Of a stretch of DNA of 64,000 bases, positions 1 to 12,775 are shown one piece after another. The first letter of the stretch is position 1. The number at the start of each line of letters is the position of its first letter. The DNA is from Zanthoxylum bungeanum. Taxonomy: Eukaryota > Streptophyta > Magnoliopsida > Sapindales > Rutaceae. A program made the translations under genes and the position numbers. Under the pieces are notes generated by a model, which ran no database searches, was not told the origin of the DNA, and saw only the letters and a program-made list of their open reading frames with translations. The stretch lies in NCBI GenBank assembly GCA_019454045.1, contig SKCR01029084.1, forward strand, positions 97,897-161,896, in the 5' to 3' direction.

Positions 1-805
1 GGTATCCGGATATATCCCAGAGATATAGATGTAAACGTCAAATCTCTATAGGGACAATCTCGTCGACGTCTCTGTTAGCAATCTCTAAAATAGAACACTT
101 AGAACTGATTTCTAAAGTGTACCACGGGCCCATGGTTTTTATTTGATTGCTAATCATAAATGGACTACCTATGGTCTGTACACAGAACTGACGGATCCTA
201 TCTCGACACACACAAGACACCCTGAGGATCTATCCACACCCAACTAACAGGCGGAGGTCTGATCTAAATAGATCGGTGACGTGACAGACATCTAAGTGTG
301 GAAGATGTCTCATGTGCCCACAGTGGTATCTCAAGTCGAAGAATCACAAATGCTACTCAACCCGAGAAGATTCTTATTGACGTTGGTGTACCATCCATTA
401 AGAATCTTCGGTGAGTCGTTCAGTGTTTATTCGCTATAAACACCTACACGTCTATACGAGTCTCCAAGACTCATGGTTCATTGAGAAACCATTGGAATCA
501 TATATTCCAGTATACGACATGTACCGATCTCAACGATTTTACTTTACTGACCAAGTAGTGTAAACCTTGACCAAAAACAGTCCAAGAATGACAACGTCAT
601 GATACAACTCAATGTCAGTTGCAACGCTTTTGCAACAGTATCATGACTAATCATCCTAAGGTCAAATACGTCTTTACCATATTAAAAGATATATTATATT
701 ATAGAAACTGCTTGTATTATTCATAATAAATCGTTTTACATAAGTATTTTCAAGGAAATACAAACGGGAATTGGCGCTCTGAGCACCAACCCCAACTGAC
801 ATCAT
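1..805 (-). repeat. Partial Copia-type LTR, minus orientation, cut by window edge
   Basis: The stretch aligns by eye with the high-coordinate part of the E1 3' LTR at about 3330-4192. Shared words include the 'gatatagat..aacgtcaaatc' block and, at the inner edge, 'gagcaccaacccc' at 785-797. Read on the minus strand the edge begins TG.. GTTGGGGTTGGTGCTC, the same start type as the E11 LTR. No PPT like that of E1 follows, so it may be a solo LTR, but its other end lies outside the window. Short ORFs inside it are not genes. Confidence 0.7.
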
Positions 806-1101
806 GATCTATGTCCGGCCAGACATAAATCACACAATTAGATCAGAGTGATTGGTCAACGAATCTGAGGATTTGTATATATCCGGCCATATCCAATATA
901 TATCCGGCCAGACATTTGAACAGAGAAAAAGTTGGCCAGATATAGGTAATGACCGGCCGGGACTTGGTTATTTTTTGAAATTCTCTTGAGTTTCTTCCCT
1001 TTCAAGATTTATCCTTGCAGCATTCCAAACCTTCATGTAGTATACCATAAGAGACTTATCATCAGGCTATCTGTAAAAATGTAATGTGTACAACTAGTAT
1101 C
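806..1101. other. Unassigned spacer with repeated CCGGCC motifs
   Basis: No coding signal is visible. The motif TCCGGCCA followed by GACAT or a close variant occurs near 814, 893 and 907, with related GGCC/CCGGCC words near 935 and 952. It lies between two LTR ends (805 and 1102), so it could be old flanking DNA or part of the element to the left. Confidence 0.35.
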
Positions 1102-4100
1102 TGTTAGAGTCAAGCACAGCGGAAGTGCGGTTCGGGCGAAATCATAATTTTAAAACTTTTAAAGTTACCGAATAAATTATTCGATATCGTATATCTATAA
1201 TTTATTCACATTTCACCCAAACATATTATTCGATATCATATAACGACATAATTAATAATGAAAACATTGCAAAACCTTTATGAAAATGTTTTTCCGCAAA
1301 ATAGCATAAAACATGTTTTTGACCGAACCGATCAAACAATACACACGAGGGCTGCCCAGGTCAGCCCCAATGATATTTGGACATATCGTGGTCTGCCTAA
1401 ACAGTGACCAATTCAGTGTTTGGACATCCATTACCCGGTAAGCCCGAAAACTCACCCGTAACGCCGTTTTCGTCATTCTTACATATTTTCACTCCGAAAT
1501 ACTTTCCGGAAATTATGCTAACACCCAATACACATTCAACACATCCAAATGACATATTTTTCATCACGAAAAAAAAACAGATTTTCACGATTTGAAATTT
1601 AGAACAAAACAGTTCATAAATCATGCTTTAAATCCAATTTTAGCAAGATTAATCTAATTAATCCAACACCCATTCAAAGCCACCACACATGAAGAATCAA
1701 GCGCAGCGGAAGTGCGGTTCGGGTGAAATCATAATTTTAAAACTTTTAAAGTTACCGAATAAATTATTCGATATCGTATATCTATAATTTATTCACATTT
1801 CACCCAAACATATTATTCGATATCATATAACGACATAATTAATAATGAAAACATTGCAAAACCTTTATGAAAACGTTTTTCTGCAAAATAGCATAAAATA
1901 TGTTTTTGACCGAACCGATCAAACAATACACACGAGGGCTACCCAGGTCAGCCCCAATGATTTGGGCATATCGTGGTCTGCCTAAACAGTGACCAATTCA
2001 GTGTTTAGACATCCATTACCCGGTAAGCCCGAAAACTCACCTGTAACGCCGTTTTTCACCGTTTTTACATATTTTCACTCCGAAATACTTTCCGGAAATT
2101 ATGCTAACACCCAATACACATTCAACACATCCAAATGACATATTTTTCATCACGAAAAAAAAAAAACAGAATTTTCACGATTTGAAATTTAGAACAAAAC
2201 AGTCCATAAATCATGCTTTAAATCCAATTTTAGCAAGATTAATCTAATTAATCCAACACCCATTCAAAGCCACCACACATGAAGAACTCTAGAACAATTC
2301 TAGGCATAAAAAGAGTGGTTATTACACTCTAAAATGGCAACCAAGTTGTCCAACAATAAATTGAACCTAAATTACCTTAATCTAGTTCAATATATATTTA
2401 CACATGCTTGTATTATTCCCAACAATCATCCAACAATCAAAACCCATATCCAAGAAAAGAGAAAATCAAATAATACATCTCGTGCATTCTCACCAAGCAA
2501 AAGAAATAATTTCCTAACTAAATGATTAAGAAACTTACCTTAAATGTCCAAATCTTTAAGCTTTTATGCTTGTTTTTTATTCCACCAAAATTTCCTCTTT
2601 CTTAGGGTTTTTGCTCTCTTTTTGTTGTTGAATAAATGGGAATAGTTCCCAAAAATAAGAGTTGGCCGAATATATGGCCTTAGTGGGAGACAGAAACAAT
2701 TTTCTTTTATTTTAAAACAATTCCAAAAATAAAGAAAATATCAAATCCCACTTTAAGCCAACAAGTGCCACATGTCAACTTATTAAGGCATAGTACACAT
2801 GTCTAATACATGTAAATTATATACTTAATAATACCAACACATTTATTTAATAAATTAATTAATTAACACTTTAATTAATTAATCCAGTTAATCAAATATA
2901 TTATGTATTTCTACATTTACAATAAAAATGTTAAAATACATTCAAGGTTGACCTATGTCCTAAAAATATTTGATAATTAACTAATACGTATTTAATCAAA
3001 TTATGTATCTAATACATATACACATTAATTTAGGAAATTACCGAATGTCCCCACATGTGTAATATCTATTTAACCGTTAAATAATTCGAATTAAATAATT
3101 TAATCCGATAAATTATTATGAATAATCAATATTATTCATAACGCGTTGCCCAAGTGCTCAACGAGTACACTTCATATTATGGGACTCTCTAAGTTCTGGT
3201 TTATCCATCACGGAATCCAATTTCGTGTCCATCATTCACCCACCCGTAAATTATGACGACCACTGATAATCTCGCTGAACTATGCAAGTCGAGATCGTCA
3301 CATACATATAATCCCTCCGTCACACGCTATCCATATTATACCGGAGATATAGATAAGAACGTCAAATCCCTAAGGTATAATATAATCGACTTACAAATTT
3401 ACGATCTCTAAATAACACTCGGAACTCACTTTCGAGGTTATACCATGGCCATGGATTTACTAGATCGCAAACACATGTAGGATACTTATGCCCTGTACAC
3501 AGGACTGACGGATTCTATCTTGATACGCATTAGATATCATGAGCATCAGTCCAAACCTAACGAACTGGCAGAGGTCTGATCTAAATAAATCGGTGTCGTG
3601 GCTGCCATCAAAGTGTGGAGGATATCTCATATATCCACAGTGATATCTCAAGTCGAATGACCACTATGCTCGCTTAACTTGAGAAGATTCCTATTGACGT
3701 TGGTGTACCATCTATTAGGAAATCTTGAGTGAGTCATTCAATGTTTATCAAATAAATACCTACATGTCTATACGAGTCTCCCGAGACTCATGGTTCATTG
3801 GGATCAACCATCGGACCAAGTCATGATATACGACATGTACTAGTCTCTGCGGATTTTACTAACCGACCCGTGTTAGTAAATCTTGACCAGTAACTTTATT
3901 TAAGGATATACAACTTATAGTGATGCTTCCCAAAGTCAATTACAAACTACGTTGTAACTGCGCACTACGTTTTAAATCATAGGGTCTTTGTCTAATATAC
4001 ACGTATCACTAAATCAGATTTAGTTTCAATCTAATCCTAATTAGATATCTAATCGTAATTAGATCGAATATGTATATAAAAGACAAGAGGTGCTACAATT

Positions 4101-4192
4101 AAATAAGTAATATTATGGAAAAAGAATTTGTTCGTATTCATGAATCGGACATAAATACGATCCGGATTGACACTCCGAGCACCAACCCTAAT
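1102..4192 (-). repeat. E1 3' LTR with internal tandem duplication
   Basis: Low edge TGTTAGAGTC (minus-strand end ..TCTAACA); high edge near 4192 next to the PPT. It is about 3.09 kb long, or about 2.5 kb once the duplicated 588 bp is discounted, close to the 2,492-bp LTR of E11. The portion 2281-3345 matches 9060-10128 in the 5' LTR nearly base for base. Confidence 0.75.
1107..2284 (-). repeat. Two-copy tandem duplication (~588 bp units) at LTR end
   Basis: Copy 1 runs from about 1110 to 1694 and copy 2 from about 1697 to 2284. Both begin with a GCGCAGCGGAAG-type word and end CCACCACACATGAAG. The offset is 587 at the start and 590 at the end because of small indels, chiefly in an A-run. The corresponding 5' LTR end (8464-9060) has a single copy, so the duplication is specific to this LTR. 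Confidence 0.85.
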
Positions 4193-4212
4193 AATTTCTC
4201 CCTCTTGCTCTA
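4193..4212 (-). other. E1 polypurine tract
   Basis: On the minus strand the sequence reads AGCAAGAGGGAGAAAT directly before the LTR start. This is the expected primer site for plus-strand DNA synthesis. Confidence 0.6.
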
Positions 4213-7200
4213 GTATCAATCCATGGTATCATATAAACATCTAAATGTGTATCACATACTCATGGACCTCAAAAGCTCACCTAGCACTCAAAAGGTAGGC
4301 AACAACAAGTAAGCCCGCTATAACAAATTGAGTTTGTCTAACAAACCCAATCGTTTCCCTTAACCATCATCATTCATATTTTGTAGAACCCAAGTTCTAC
4401 ATCAATATGACTCAGATGCGATATCAATATTGTGCTATAGCTATTAAGTTGTCTATGTATTTAGAGATCAAATCCAAAATACTATATAGATAACCGCAAA
4501 CACAATACTAATATCAAAACTTCTAATCTATAAGGTCATTATGCAACTTCGTAAGTCAATACTTCATAAGTTACAACTAATTCTACTAATTCAGTAGAAT
4601 CAACGGTGTTCCCACTGTATCTTTTCTGACTTTACATGACATAGACCATCGAATGTCATAATTAGACTCAAAATTAATTTGATTCTAATGGTTGCGGACT
4701 ATATCTCCATGAATAAGAAACTCGTTCTTAATATCTCCAAGATAACGAAGAGCATGTTTCAAGACACATCCTATGGTCTACAGAGAATCAAAATATTCGT
4801 AACAATTACGATTATATTGATATCTTTAATCGCACATAATATAGTATTCATTATGTCATCGTCCTATAATGCATAAGATTGACTAGACGTTCTAATCAAT
4901 TTCTCTTTCCACAAAGGAACCATCATTTACGAAAGATGAATATTATATATAAAAGACACAATAACTGTCAAACAGTTATGCTAACTGTCATACAGATAGT
5001 TTTGATGTGTCCTTTGTTAGATCATATCTAATACACACCTAATAAGAGTATCTCACAAGTCTCTTAGTTTTATATCATATATGAAACTTTATATCAAATA
5101 TAACAGAGACTACTCACACTGCATTCACAGAGAAAAGAAGACTTAGGATATATAACATTAGAAAGAAATTTGTACACTCACACTGACCCTACTATCAAAT
5201 ATGTATTCTCTATGCTTTGATAAAATCAGACAATCTGACTGTAATCAAAATTAGAGAACAAAAATTTCTGGAAAGCTCACATGAGTCTACAATAGGCTCT
5301 ATAAGCTAGTATATCAAAATGTGATCTTAGCATAATACAAACTCTATGGCCATTCTAAAATGAACTCTTCAACCAAAGAAACCACAACGGATCTCTCATT
5401 CGAAGAAACCATTCGGGAACGCCGCTTTGCATTCTTTAGCCAAAATACATAGTTTAATATCAACATTAACCAACAGATCTTTAGTTGTTCAATTAGTGTG
5501 ACTAAAGACAAGTTTCCTCAGAATCTACAATAGATTGCTGAGTATAACCTTTCTCACTATCAAACTATAAAGGTCAAACCCTTAATAAGTTCACTTTGCT
5601 TTTGCTGCGCAAACTATTTGCACATTTTATGAATGATTCATAACGAAAGCTCAATCAAGTTCCAAACTTGATCGTAGTAAGCTACGAACAATCTTAGATC
5701 TATGGTTTAATGGTAACTTCCGAAATCGATATCAAATATCGCTCCCACTATAAGTTATAGGATAATTTTATTAAATGAGAAAACAACAAAACCAATAGGT
5801 ATCAAATACTTTGTAAATGATTCTGAAATCCTATTAAACTTATACGGAAGATGTCATAGGGTCATTTCATCTTATTAATTATGTAGTTCCATTTATAGCT
5901 TATCATTCTCACGTTTAACCTCAATAAGTCAAGTCTTTTCTACAATTGTCAACATCCAATGTTACACATCAAGTAATAAAACTATTTTATTGCTCGGGAT
6001 CGTAGAAAAGATATTCTATCAAATAGAATACAATATTCTATCAAATAGAATACAATATTCTATTAATAGAATAAATGATAAACTTTTACTTATACCTCCA
6101 AGACGCAAGTACTTTCAATTATATAGCTATTATACAAAAGAAAGATTCAAATCTCAAACCTTTTAAGAATTGAATTTTCTACTTATATATATCATATACG
6201 TAACTGTAGAAACTAATGGAACCTTAATTAAAAAGATGAATTAGTGTTACTGGAGCATATCCCCAAGAGTATTGAAAACTAATTCGATAACACTCAATAT
6301 CAAACGAAACAGATCATATAAGATTCGATTTCTCCTACTGATCAATTCTATCACGATGGAATCGTAGAAGAATAATATTGAGTAAGAATCACATTCATTA
6401 AATAACTATAGAACTAATTGCCATAAATTCATATGTTTGATCATATCAAACATCCTTGAACAATTCAAAGACTCACGGTGAATTTTAAAAAATATAGTTT
6501 TCAACACTTCAAATAGAATATCTTAGAACCATTCAAAATATTCTATCCGCGTTTCATCAGAAATATATTGAAAGTTCTCGAACCATTCAAGATGTTCGAT
6601 ATATATATTCTTTCAGAAACACGTAACTAAGTCATGACAACTCATTAACTAAGTTACGAAGTAAAGAAAATTATCCAAGGTAATTTATAATTCATTAAAC
6701 TACATACATCCAATGTATTAGTTTAATAAATTTGTGGTCCAATGACGATCATTGGTTAAATGAGATTTCATCACATCCTGAATACGATATTCATTAAATG
6801 GATAAGGATATATGGTGTGATCTTGTATCGGACCATCCCTTACCATACGGAATAAGCATCTAATGCTTATGTGATAAAATCTCATAAAGCATTGTTCTAA
6901 GTTATTTAGTCAACATAATATTTTTTTTAATGTTTATCTCTTCATCAATGACACTACTAGTCATATTAAAATATGTAACAATTTTTTATAAAGAACAAGT
7001 AACTATCCAATAGTCGCAAGTTCTGATATCAAATATCAAAACCATCATTAAACATTATTTTAAATAACTATATGGGAGATCTGATATCCAATACCTACAG
7101 TTGTCGTATTGTGAGAATCGATATTCTCTATACATAACTATACACATCTCATTTCTTAAGATATATAATTTGCCTTCAATTATTCACAACAATTGCAAAT

Positions 7201-8445
7201 AATTGATTAGCAAACTGTGTCAAACACATGACTTCTAAAAGTCACTAAAGCCAAGAAACGTCATTATAAGATAAACAAATATCTAATGGAGTTTTCTTAA
7301 TGACAGTTAAGAATCTCGAGACATGAACTAAATCACGTCAATTCTTACCACACAAGAAACTATTCTCTCTAGATAATTATTGGATAAAACAAATATATAT
7401 TTAGATTACTTATCGTGACTTAGTAACAAAGTCACTAACCATCTTGATTTTCAAGAAAATCGGAACAACAGTTCCCGATAGTTTTGACTAATCTACCAAT
7501 ATCCAAGTCTACTAACATTCTAGAACCTATTCTAGAAATTTACAATCATAAGTGAAGTCAGAAAACATATTCAAATAATATGTATGCAGTAGATAAGAAG
7601 TTTAAGTTCTATCAACAATATAGAATAAGGAAAACAAAAGCAGCAATTTTCATAATATTACGCACTGCCTTAGTTATGGATTTTTAACCCAGCAGTGTCT
7701 CCCACTACTTTACATAATACCGTAATCCCCAACAGAAAATGGGAATTCAATAATTAAATCGAATTCCATAGTGAGAAGTGGACTCCATTAATATATTTCG
7801 ACTCACAGCTTTGGCACGATCTCGCCTACGTATATTCATTAGGTAGAAAACTCATTGTCAATCACACTCACTGTGACTCCTGAATTTGGTCCTGACCGTT
7901 TCTCGTTATGACAGCTTTTGGCACGTTCACAAGGAGGCGTATCAAGGCTTCACTTGCTAATGAAAAACTCAAGCTGCCGATGTAGTCCTGACAGCTTTGG
8001 AACATTCAGGATTTCCACTTTCACTTGAATTTGTCTAGTATCAAATACACATCCGGCATCGATAAAAGTCTATCAACTACACCCTCACCGCTTTGACACT
8101 TTCTCGGATGCAGCCATAGAAAGATACCCATAAAACGTATTGACAAGACGGACCAAGAAACATGCATCCAATACATGTCACTTTACTGCCTTATTTAAAC
8201 GGGGATATTCCTCAAGAAAGTTTTCCTCTACATCAAATACAAAGTTAAATCTAGATCAACTACTAAACAGTTCAATTCTACCTTAGAAAACATAATTTAA
8301 CTTAACCATTAAATTTCTGTTACGTTTCCCGTTAGCGTAGAACCGAAAAGTCAAGAAATATCTAAATTACATGCATGTGCAAACATCAAAATTGGATTAT
8401 ATATCATATATCAAGCATGATAAATGTAATGGATGAAGGATCAGA
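4213..8445 (-). other. E1 internal region, no recognisable coding sequence
   Basis: About 4.2 kb of AT-rich sequence with stops in every frame; the longest open run is 65 codons and shows no family motif. The PBS-proximal part (about 7640-8340) is a leader alignable with the E11 leader. It shares the 'GTAAAGTAGTGGGAG' word (about 7690-7720 on the minus strand) and four spaced 'CAAAGCTGT'-type repeats. The word ATCAAATA or its near variants recurs many times between 5090 and 8230. Nothing else is visible in this stretch. Confidence 0.55.
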
Positions 8446-8460
8446 CCTGCTCTGATACCA
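8446..8460 (-). other. E1 primer-binding site (tRNA-Met type)
   Basis: On the minus strand it reads TGGTATCAGAGCAGG, the canonical plant initiator-Met PBS. It lies 3 bases inside the LTR end at 8464, and fixes the orientation and the LTR edge. Confidence 0.9.
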
Positions 8461-8463
8461 TTC

Positions 8464-10140
8464 TGTTGGAGTCGAGCGCAGTGGAAGCTCGCGGTTCAGG
8501 TAAAATCGTAATTTTAAAACTTTTAAAGTTACCGAATAAATTATTCGATATCGTATATCTATAATTTATTCACATTTCACCCAAACATATTATTTGATAT
8601 CATACAACGACATAATTAATAATGAAAACATTGCAAAACCTTTACGAAAACGTTTTTCCGTAAAATAACATAAAACCAATTTTTGACCGAACCGATCAAC
8701 CAATACACACGGGGGCTGCCCAGGTCAGCCCCAATGATATTTGGGCATATCGTGGGCTGACCAAACAGTGACCAATTTATTGTTTGGACAGTCGTTACCC
8801 GGTAAGCCCGAAAACTCACCCGATAACGCCGTTTTTCGCCGTTTTCGTATATTTTCACTTCGAAACACTTTCCGGAAATTATGCTAACACCCAATACACA
8901 TTCAACACATCCAAATGACATATTTTTATCACAAAAAAAAAAAAAAAATTTCCAGATCTGAAATTTAGAACAAAACAGTCCATAAATCATGCTTTAAATC
9001 CAATTTTAGCAAGATTAATCTAATTAATCCAACACCCATTCAAAGCCACCACACATGAAGAACTCTAGAACAATTCTAGGCATAATAAGAGTGGTTATTA
9101 CACTCTAGAATGGCAACCAAGTTATCCAACAATAAATTGAACTAAATTACATTAATCTAGTTCAATATATATTTACACATGCTTGTATTCTTCCCAACAA
9201 TCATCCAACAATCAAAACCAATATCCAAGAAAAGAGAAAATCAAATAATACATCTTATGCATTCTCACCAAGCAAAAGAAATAATTTCCTAGCCAAAGGA
9301 TTAAGAAACTTACCTTAAATTTCCAAATCTTTAAGCTTTTATGCTTGTTTTTGATTCCACCAAAATTTCCTCTTTCTTAGGGTTTTTGCTCTCTCTTTGT
9401 TGTTGAAGAAATGGGAATAGTTCCCAAAAACAAGATTTGGCCGAATATATGGCCTTTGTGGGAGACAGAAACAATTTTATTTTATTTTCAAATAAGTCCA
9501 AAAATAAAGAAAATATCCAATCCCACTTTAAGCCAACAAGTGCCACATGTCAACTTATTAAAGCATATTACACATGTCTAATACATGTAAATTATATACT
9601 TAATACTACCAACACATTTATTTAATAAATTAATTAATTAACACTTTAATTAATTAATTCATTTAATCAAATGTATAATATATTTGTACATTTACAATAA
9701 ATATTAAAATACATTCAAGGTTGACATATGTCCCAAAAATATTTGATAATTAACTAATGCGTATTTAATCAAATTATGTATCTAATACACATACACATTA
9801 ATTTAGGAAATTACCGAATATCCCCTCATGAGTAATATTCGTTTAACCGTTAAACGATTCAAATTAACTAATTTAATCCGATAAAATATTATGAATAATC
9901 AATATTATTCATAACGTGTTGCCCAAGTGCTCAATGAGTACATTTCATATTGTGAGACTCTATAAGTTCAGGTTTATTCGTCACGGAATCCAATTTCGTG
10001 TCCATAATTCACCCACCCGTAAATTATGACGACCACTGATAATCTCGCTGAACTATTCAAGTCGAGATCATCACATACGTATAATCCCTCCGTCACAGGC
10101 TATCCATATTATACCGGGGATATAGATCATCACATATGTT
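8464..10140 (-). repeat. E1 5' LTR, truncated
   Basis: It begins (low edge) TGTTGGAGTCGAGCGCAG and follows the 3' LTR to 'ataccggggatatagat' at about 10128, then diverges. The missing part corresponds to roughly 830 bp at the LTR's own 5' end. The break falls at a repeated GATCATCACATA word (also near 10066), so local recombination may have caused it. Open runs inside it (for example near 8616-8990) are LTR sequence, not genes. Confidence 0.75.
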
Positions 10141-12775
10141 AAATTTGGAATTTATATGAATACGATATCATCTTGCCATGTTTGCAAGATCAAAGTTTCA
10201 AGTGTAGGTATAACAGTTACATATGTTTTCCATAACGTATGATATTTTCATATTAGTATGATTTTTACATGTTTCTAGATATGTTTACATGTTTTACCAT
10301 GTTATGCGAATATGTTATACAAATTTTATGTTATATAGTATTTATACAAGTAATAGAAATGATTTCAAAGCACCAGTAGAGTATCGTCCCCTCATGTATA
10401 ACATCCCGGTTCGCTCAGCTTAGTAGGTCTAATAGTCCACTTGTGACTCCATTAGGCACTTTCATATTTATGTTCACGATACTTGCCTACGTGATGCTAG
10501 GTCCCGCAAAGTAGGTTTCACACCATCAGGTCACGATATTGGTGAGATTTACATGACAACCGTTTTATCATCACATGTTTTATGTATAAGCTTTGAATTC
10601 CAAATTATGTTGGATTTACAAGAAAATGACCGTTTTCTTTATATCATTCAGATACTTTACAAGATAAAATGATTTTTCAATTGTTTATTTTTTCAATTAT
10701 TTTTTTTTAATTTTTTACGTTTACTCATTAGGTCGTTCAAATGAATTATCCCTTCCCACACTCTCAGTTTTGGTTACAAGACTCCATTTTGTCAGGATGC
10801 TCAGGTTGAAGGAGATGGATACCAGCTGCGGTCCTAGAGATGCATGGTCATGGGTCCATAGCTGTGTGCAGTAGTCATAGTAGGTCGTGTGGCCATGTAG
10901 TGTCACATGTATAGTACCTCACACACCCCCCACATATATATATATATTGTTACATCACAAATTTCATTTGTATTATGCATTAATCATGCATGTTTTTTGG
11001 AAATTATATTATTGGTATGTTATCAATAGAATAAGTGCAGGTTATAGTCAGCTTATGACAAGTCACGCATGTCTATGTTCGTGGTTCAGGGAAAGGATAT
11101 AATTGTCTTCTGCCGGTAATGTCCTAGAAATACTGGGGTGTGACGAAGTTTGTATTAGAGACAAGTTTTAAAGGTCTATGACTGCAGTGGTAGGGTCATG
11201 GTGCTTTGCATACGATGTATGTTCGGGATACTCGTATGTATGACATTACCCCTCCTGATTTTATCGACTCCAAGTAAGTTCTCGTTCCTTTTTAGAAATT
11301 TCATACATTCGATTCATTAACTTATTCTTGCCTTATCCACGTAGAGTATGTTTCATAGACGATATATGATAGTTAGAGGAATACAAGAAGTACAAGGTTC
11401 TATTTAGTCCCACAAATTCTCAATGGGTTTAAGTACCTTATAGATTGCATGAATTTTGGTTACCTTAGTTTAGATTCATGATTATGTAAAGTGGTTACGA
11501 TAGGAGTTTTAGTTGCTTATGTTGTCTAAGGCTTGCAGGTGTAGATAAAATCGTGATTTAGCCACCGTTCAACCTCTTAGAAGTACTGGTTAGGTAATCC
11601 GTCCTAACGACATCCATTTCATACCTACTCTAAAATAGGTAATGGGTTCCACCAGGGCATCTCTAGTATGTAAGTTAGTATGAATGCGTTAACCATCCTC
11701 TTTGTTTAAACCTCATACACTTGACTATAATAAATAATAAGTTCACCAAGAACGCTCAAGATCCTTAGTCGTATACCTCGACGACAGAAACTGATGGCCC
11801 CAAGAGACACATGCCCACTAGGGTAAATCCAACAAACCTCGTTTCAGGACACAACCTAATGGGACCTCAGTAACCAACAAGTGAACCAAGTGCAGTACAT
11901 GATATGGACATAATTACCCAAAACATCTAGTGGATGCAGGAATCCATAGACCAATCGGTGGAGTTGTTTACCCACTGAAAACAGTAGTAAACTATATAAC
12001 TTTCGACAGAGTGACAACCTCTACCTGTTTCAGTATCCCAGATCATTATTAGACACCCATTGAGATTCAGTAGAATCAAGACAGACAATAACGTCACCCC
12101 TAGATCTTTGTAGGATGCACCCTCTTACCTTTTGAATGTGGAATTTGGCACAGAACTATATGAGTTCATCAAGAAATCGAGCAAGACATATGTAGCGCAT
12201 GGCGGCACACCAACCAAATTAGTTGAGCTCATGAAGATCTAGTCACGATGAGTGATTTACCCCTCTCATAAAGGTGAAGAACGCTCTAGATCTACCTTAA
12301 ACTTGGCTGAACTTAGTAAATCCATCCTAGCTCGTTTCCTGACTTAAATTACTAATGAAGTTAGAGCCAGGAGGTACGATCACCTAGAACAACCAGCACA
12401 TGTAACATCTACAAGAGTATGATACATGCTTTCCAATACCTTTCTGAATGTCAAAAAGGGAAGTCTAGGGAGAAGAGCAACATTGAGCCACCTAGGGAAA
12501 TACAACCTAGCAGTACAGTAAAGCTCAGTGTGAGTCCATGCCTCAGGAATTTCCATTGAAGGAAACTTTGGCTACCAGTTGAGGGCTGAACCAGAAGTGA
12601 GGCAAGACTTTACTTCTCAAACGGATCTTTTAGCACCAGCAATTCCGCATGATTGCCCTATATTAGACCTATGAAAAAAGTTACCTAGGATTATGCATGA
12701 GAGATACACATGGCAGTATTGGGTGCAGTCAATCCGACCATGTAACTAAAATTTATCTTGATTCCCCGATCCCCC
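10141..12775 (+). mobile_element. E2: decayed chromovirus-like Ty3/gypsy remnant
   Basis: The stretch up to about 11144 ends GGGGTGTGAC and is followed by a degenerate Met-type PBS (AGTTTGTATTAGAGAC for the usual AGTTTGGTATCAGAG). That is typical of Tekay/Del-like LTR ends. Downstream, scattered gag-like words can be read in shifting frames (for example ..TKLVELM.. near 12217), ending in a zinc-knuckle-like piece at about 12695-12760 (HGSIGCSQSDHVTK). Stops and frameshifts are frequent. No protease or RT is left. Identity is inferred from the LTR end and layout, so confidence is moderate. Confidence 0.5.
11145..11160 (+). other. E2 degenerate primer-binding site
   Basis: AAGTTTGTATTAGAGA resembles the plant initiator-Met PBS with a missing G and C-to-T or G-to-A changes. 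It directly follows the LTR-end-like GGGGTGTGAC. Confidence 0.5.

Larger units (their letters stand above)
1102..10140 (-). mobile_element. E1: non-coding (LARD-like) Copia-related LTR element, minus strand
   Basis: Reading on the minus strand, the order is: 5' LTR (truncated, 10140 to 8464), initiator-Met-type PBS (8460-8446), a leader related to that of E11, about 4 kb with no gag-pol similarity, a PPT (about 4212-4193) and the 3' LTR (4192-1102). LTRs, PBS and PPT are those of a retroelement, but I could not find a protease, RT, integrase or gag motif in any frame of 4213-8440. That fits a large retrotransposon derivative (LARD), which needs enzymes from a relative. Both LTRs share long near-identical runs. 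The alternative is a coding region so decayed that it cannot be read by eye. Confidence 0.7.

Noticed and set aside
4213..8440. Helitron or DNA transposon in the E1 interior
   Set aside because: No terminal inverted repeats, no CTRR ends with a hairpin and no transposase words were found; the LTR/PBS/PPT frame explains the edges.
8444..8462. tRNA gene fragment at the TGGTATCAGAGC sequences
   Set aside because: Only the PBS complement is present, next to an LTR end, with no cloverleaf around it.
8616..8990. 124-codon minus-strand ORF in the E1 5' LTR
   Set aside because: The same sequence in the duplicated 3' LTR copies is broken differently, it lies wholly within an LTR, and no motif is visible.
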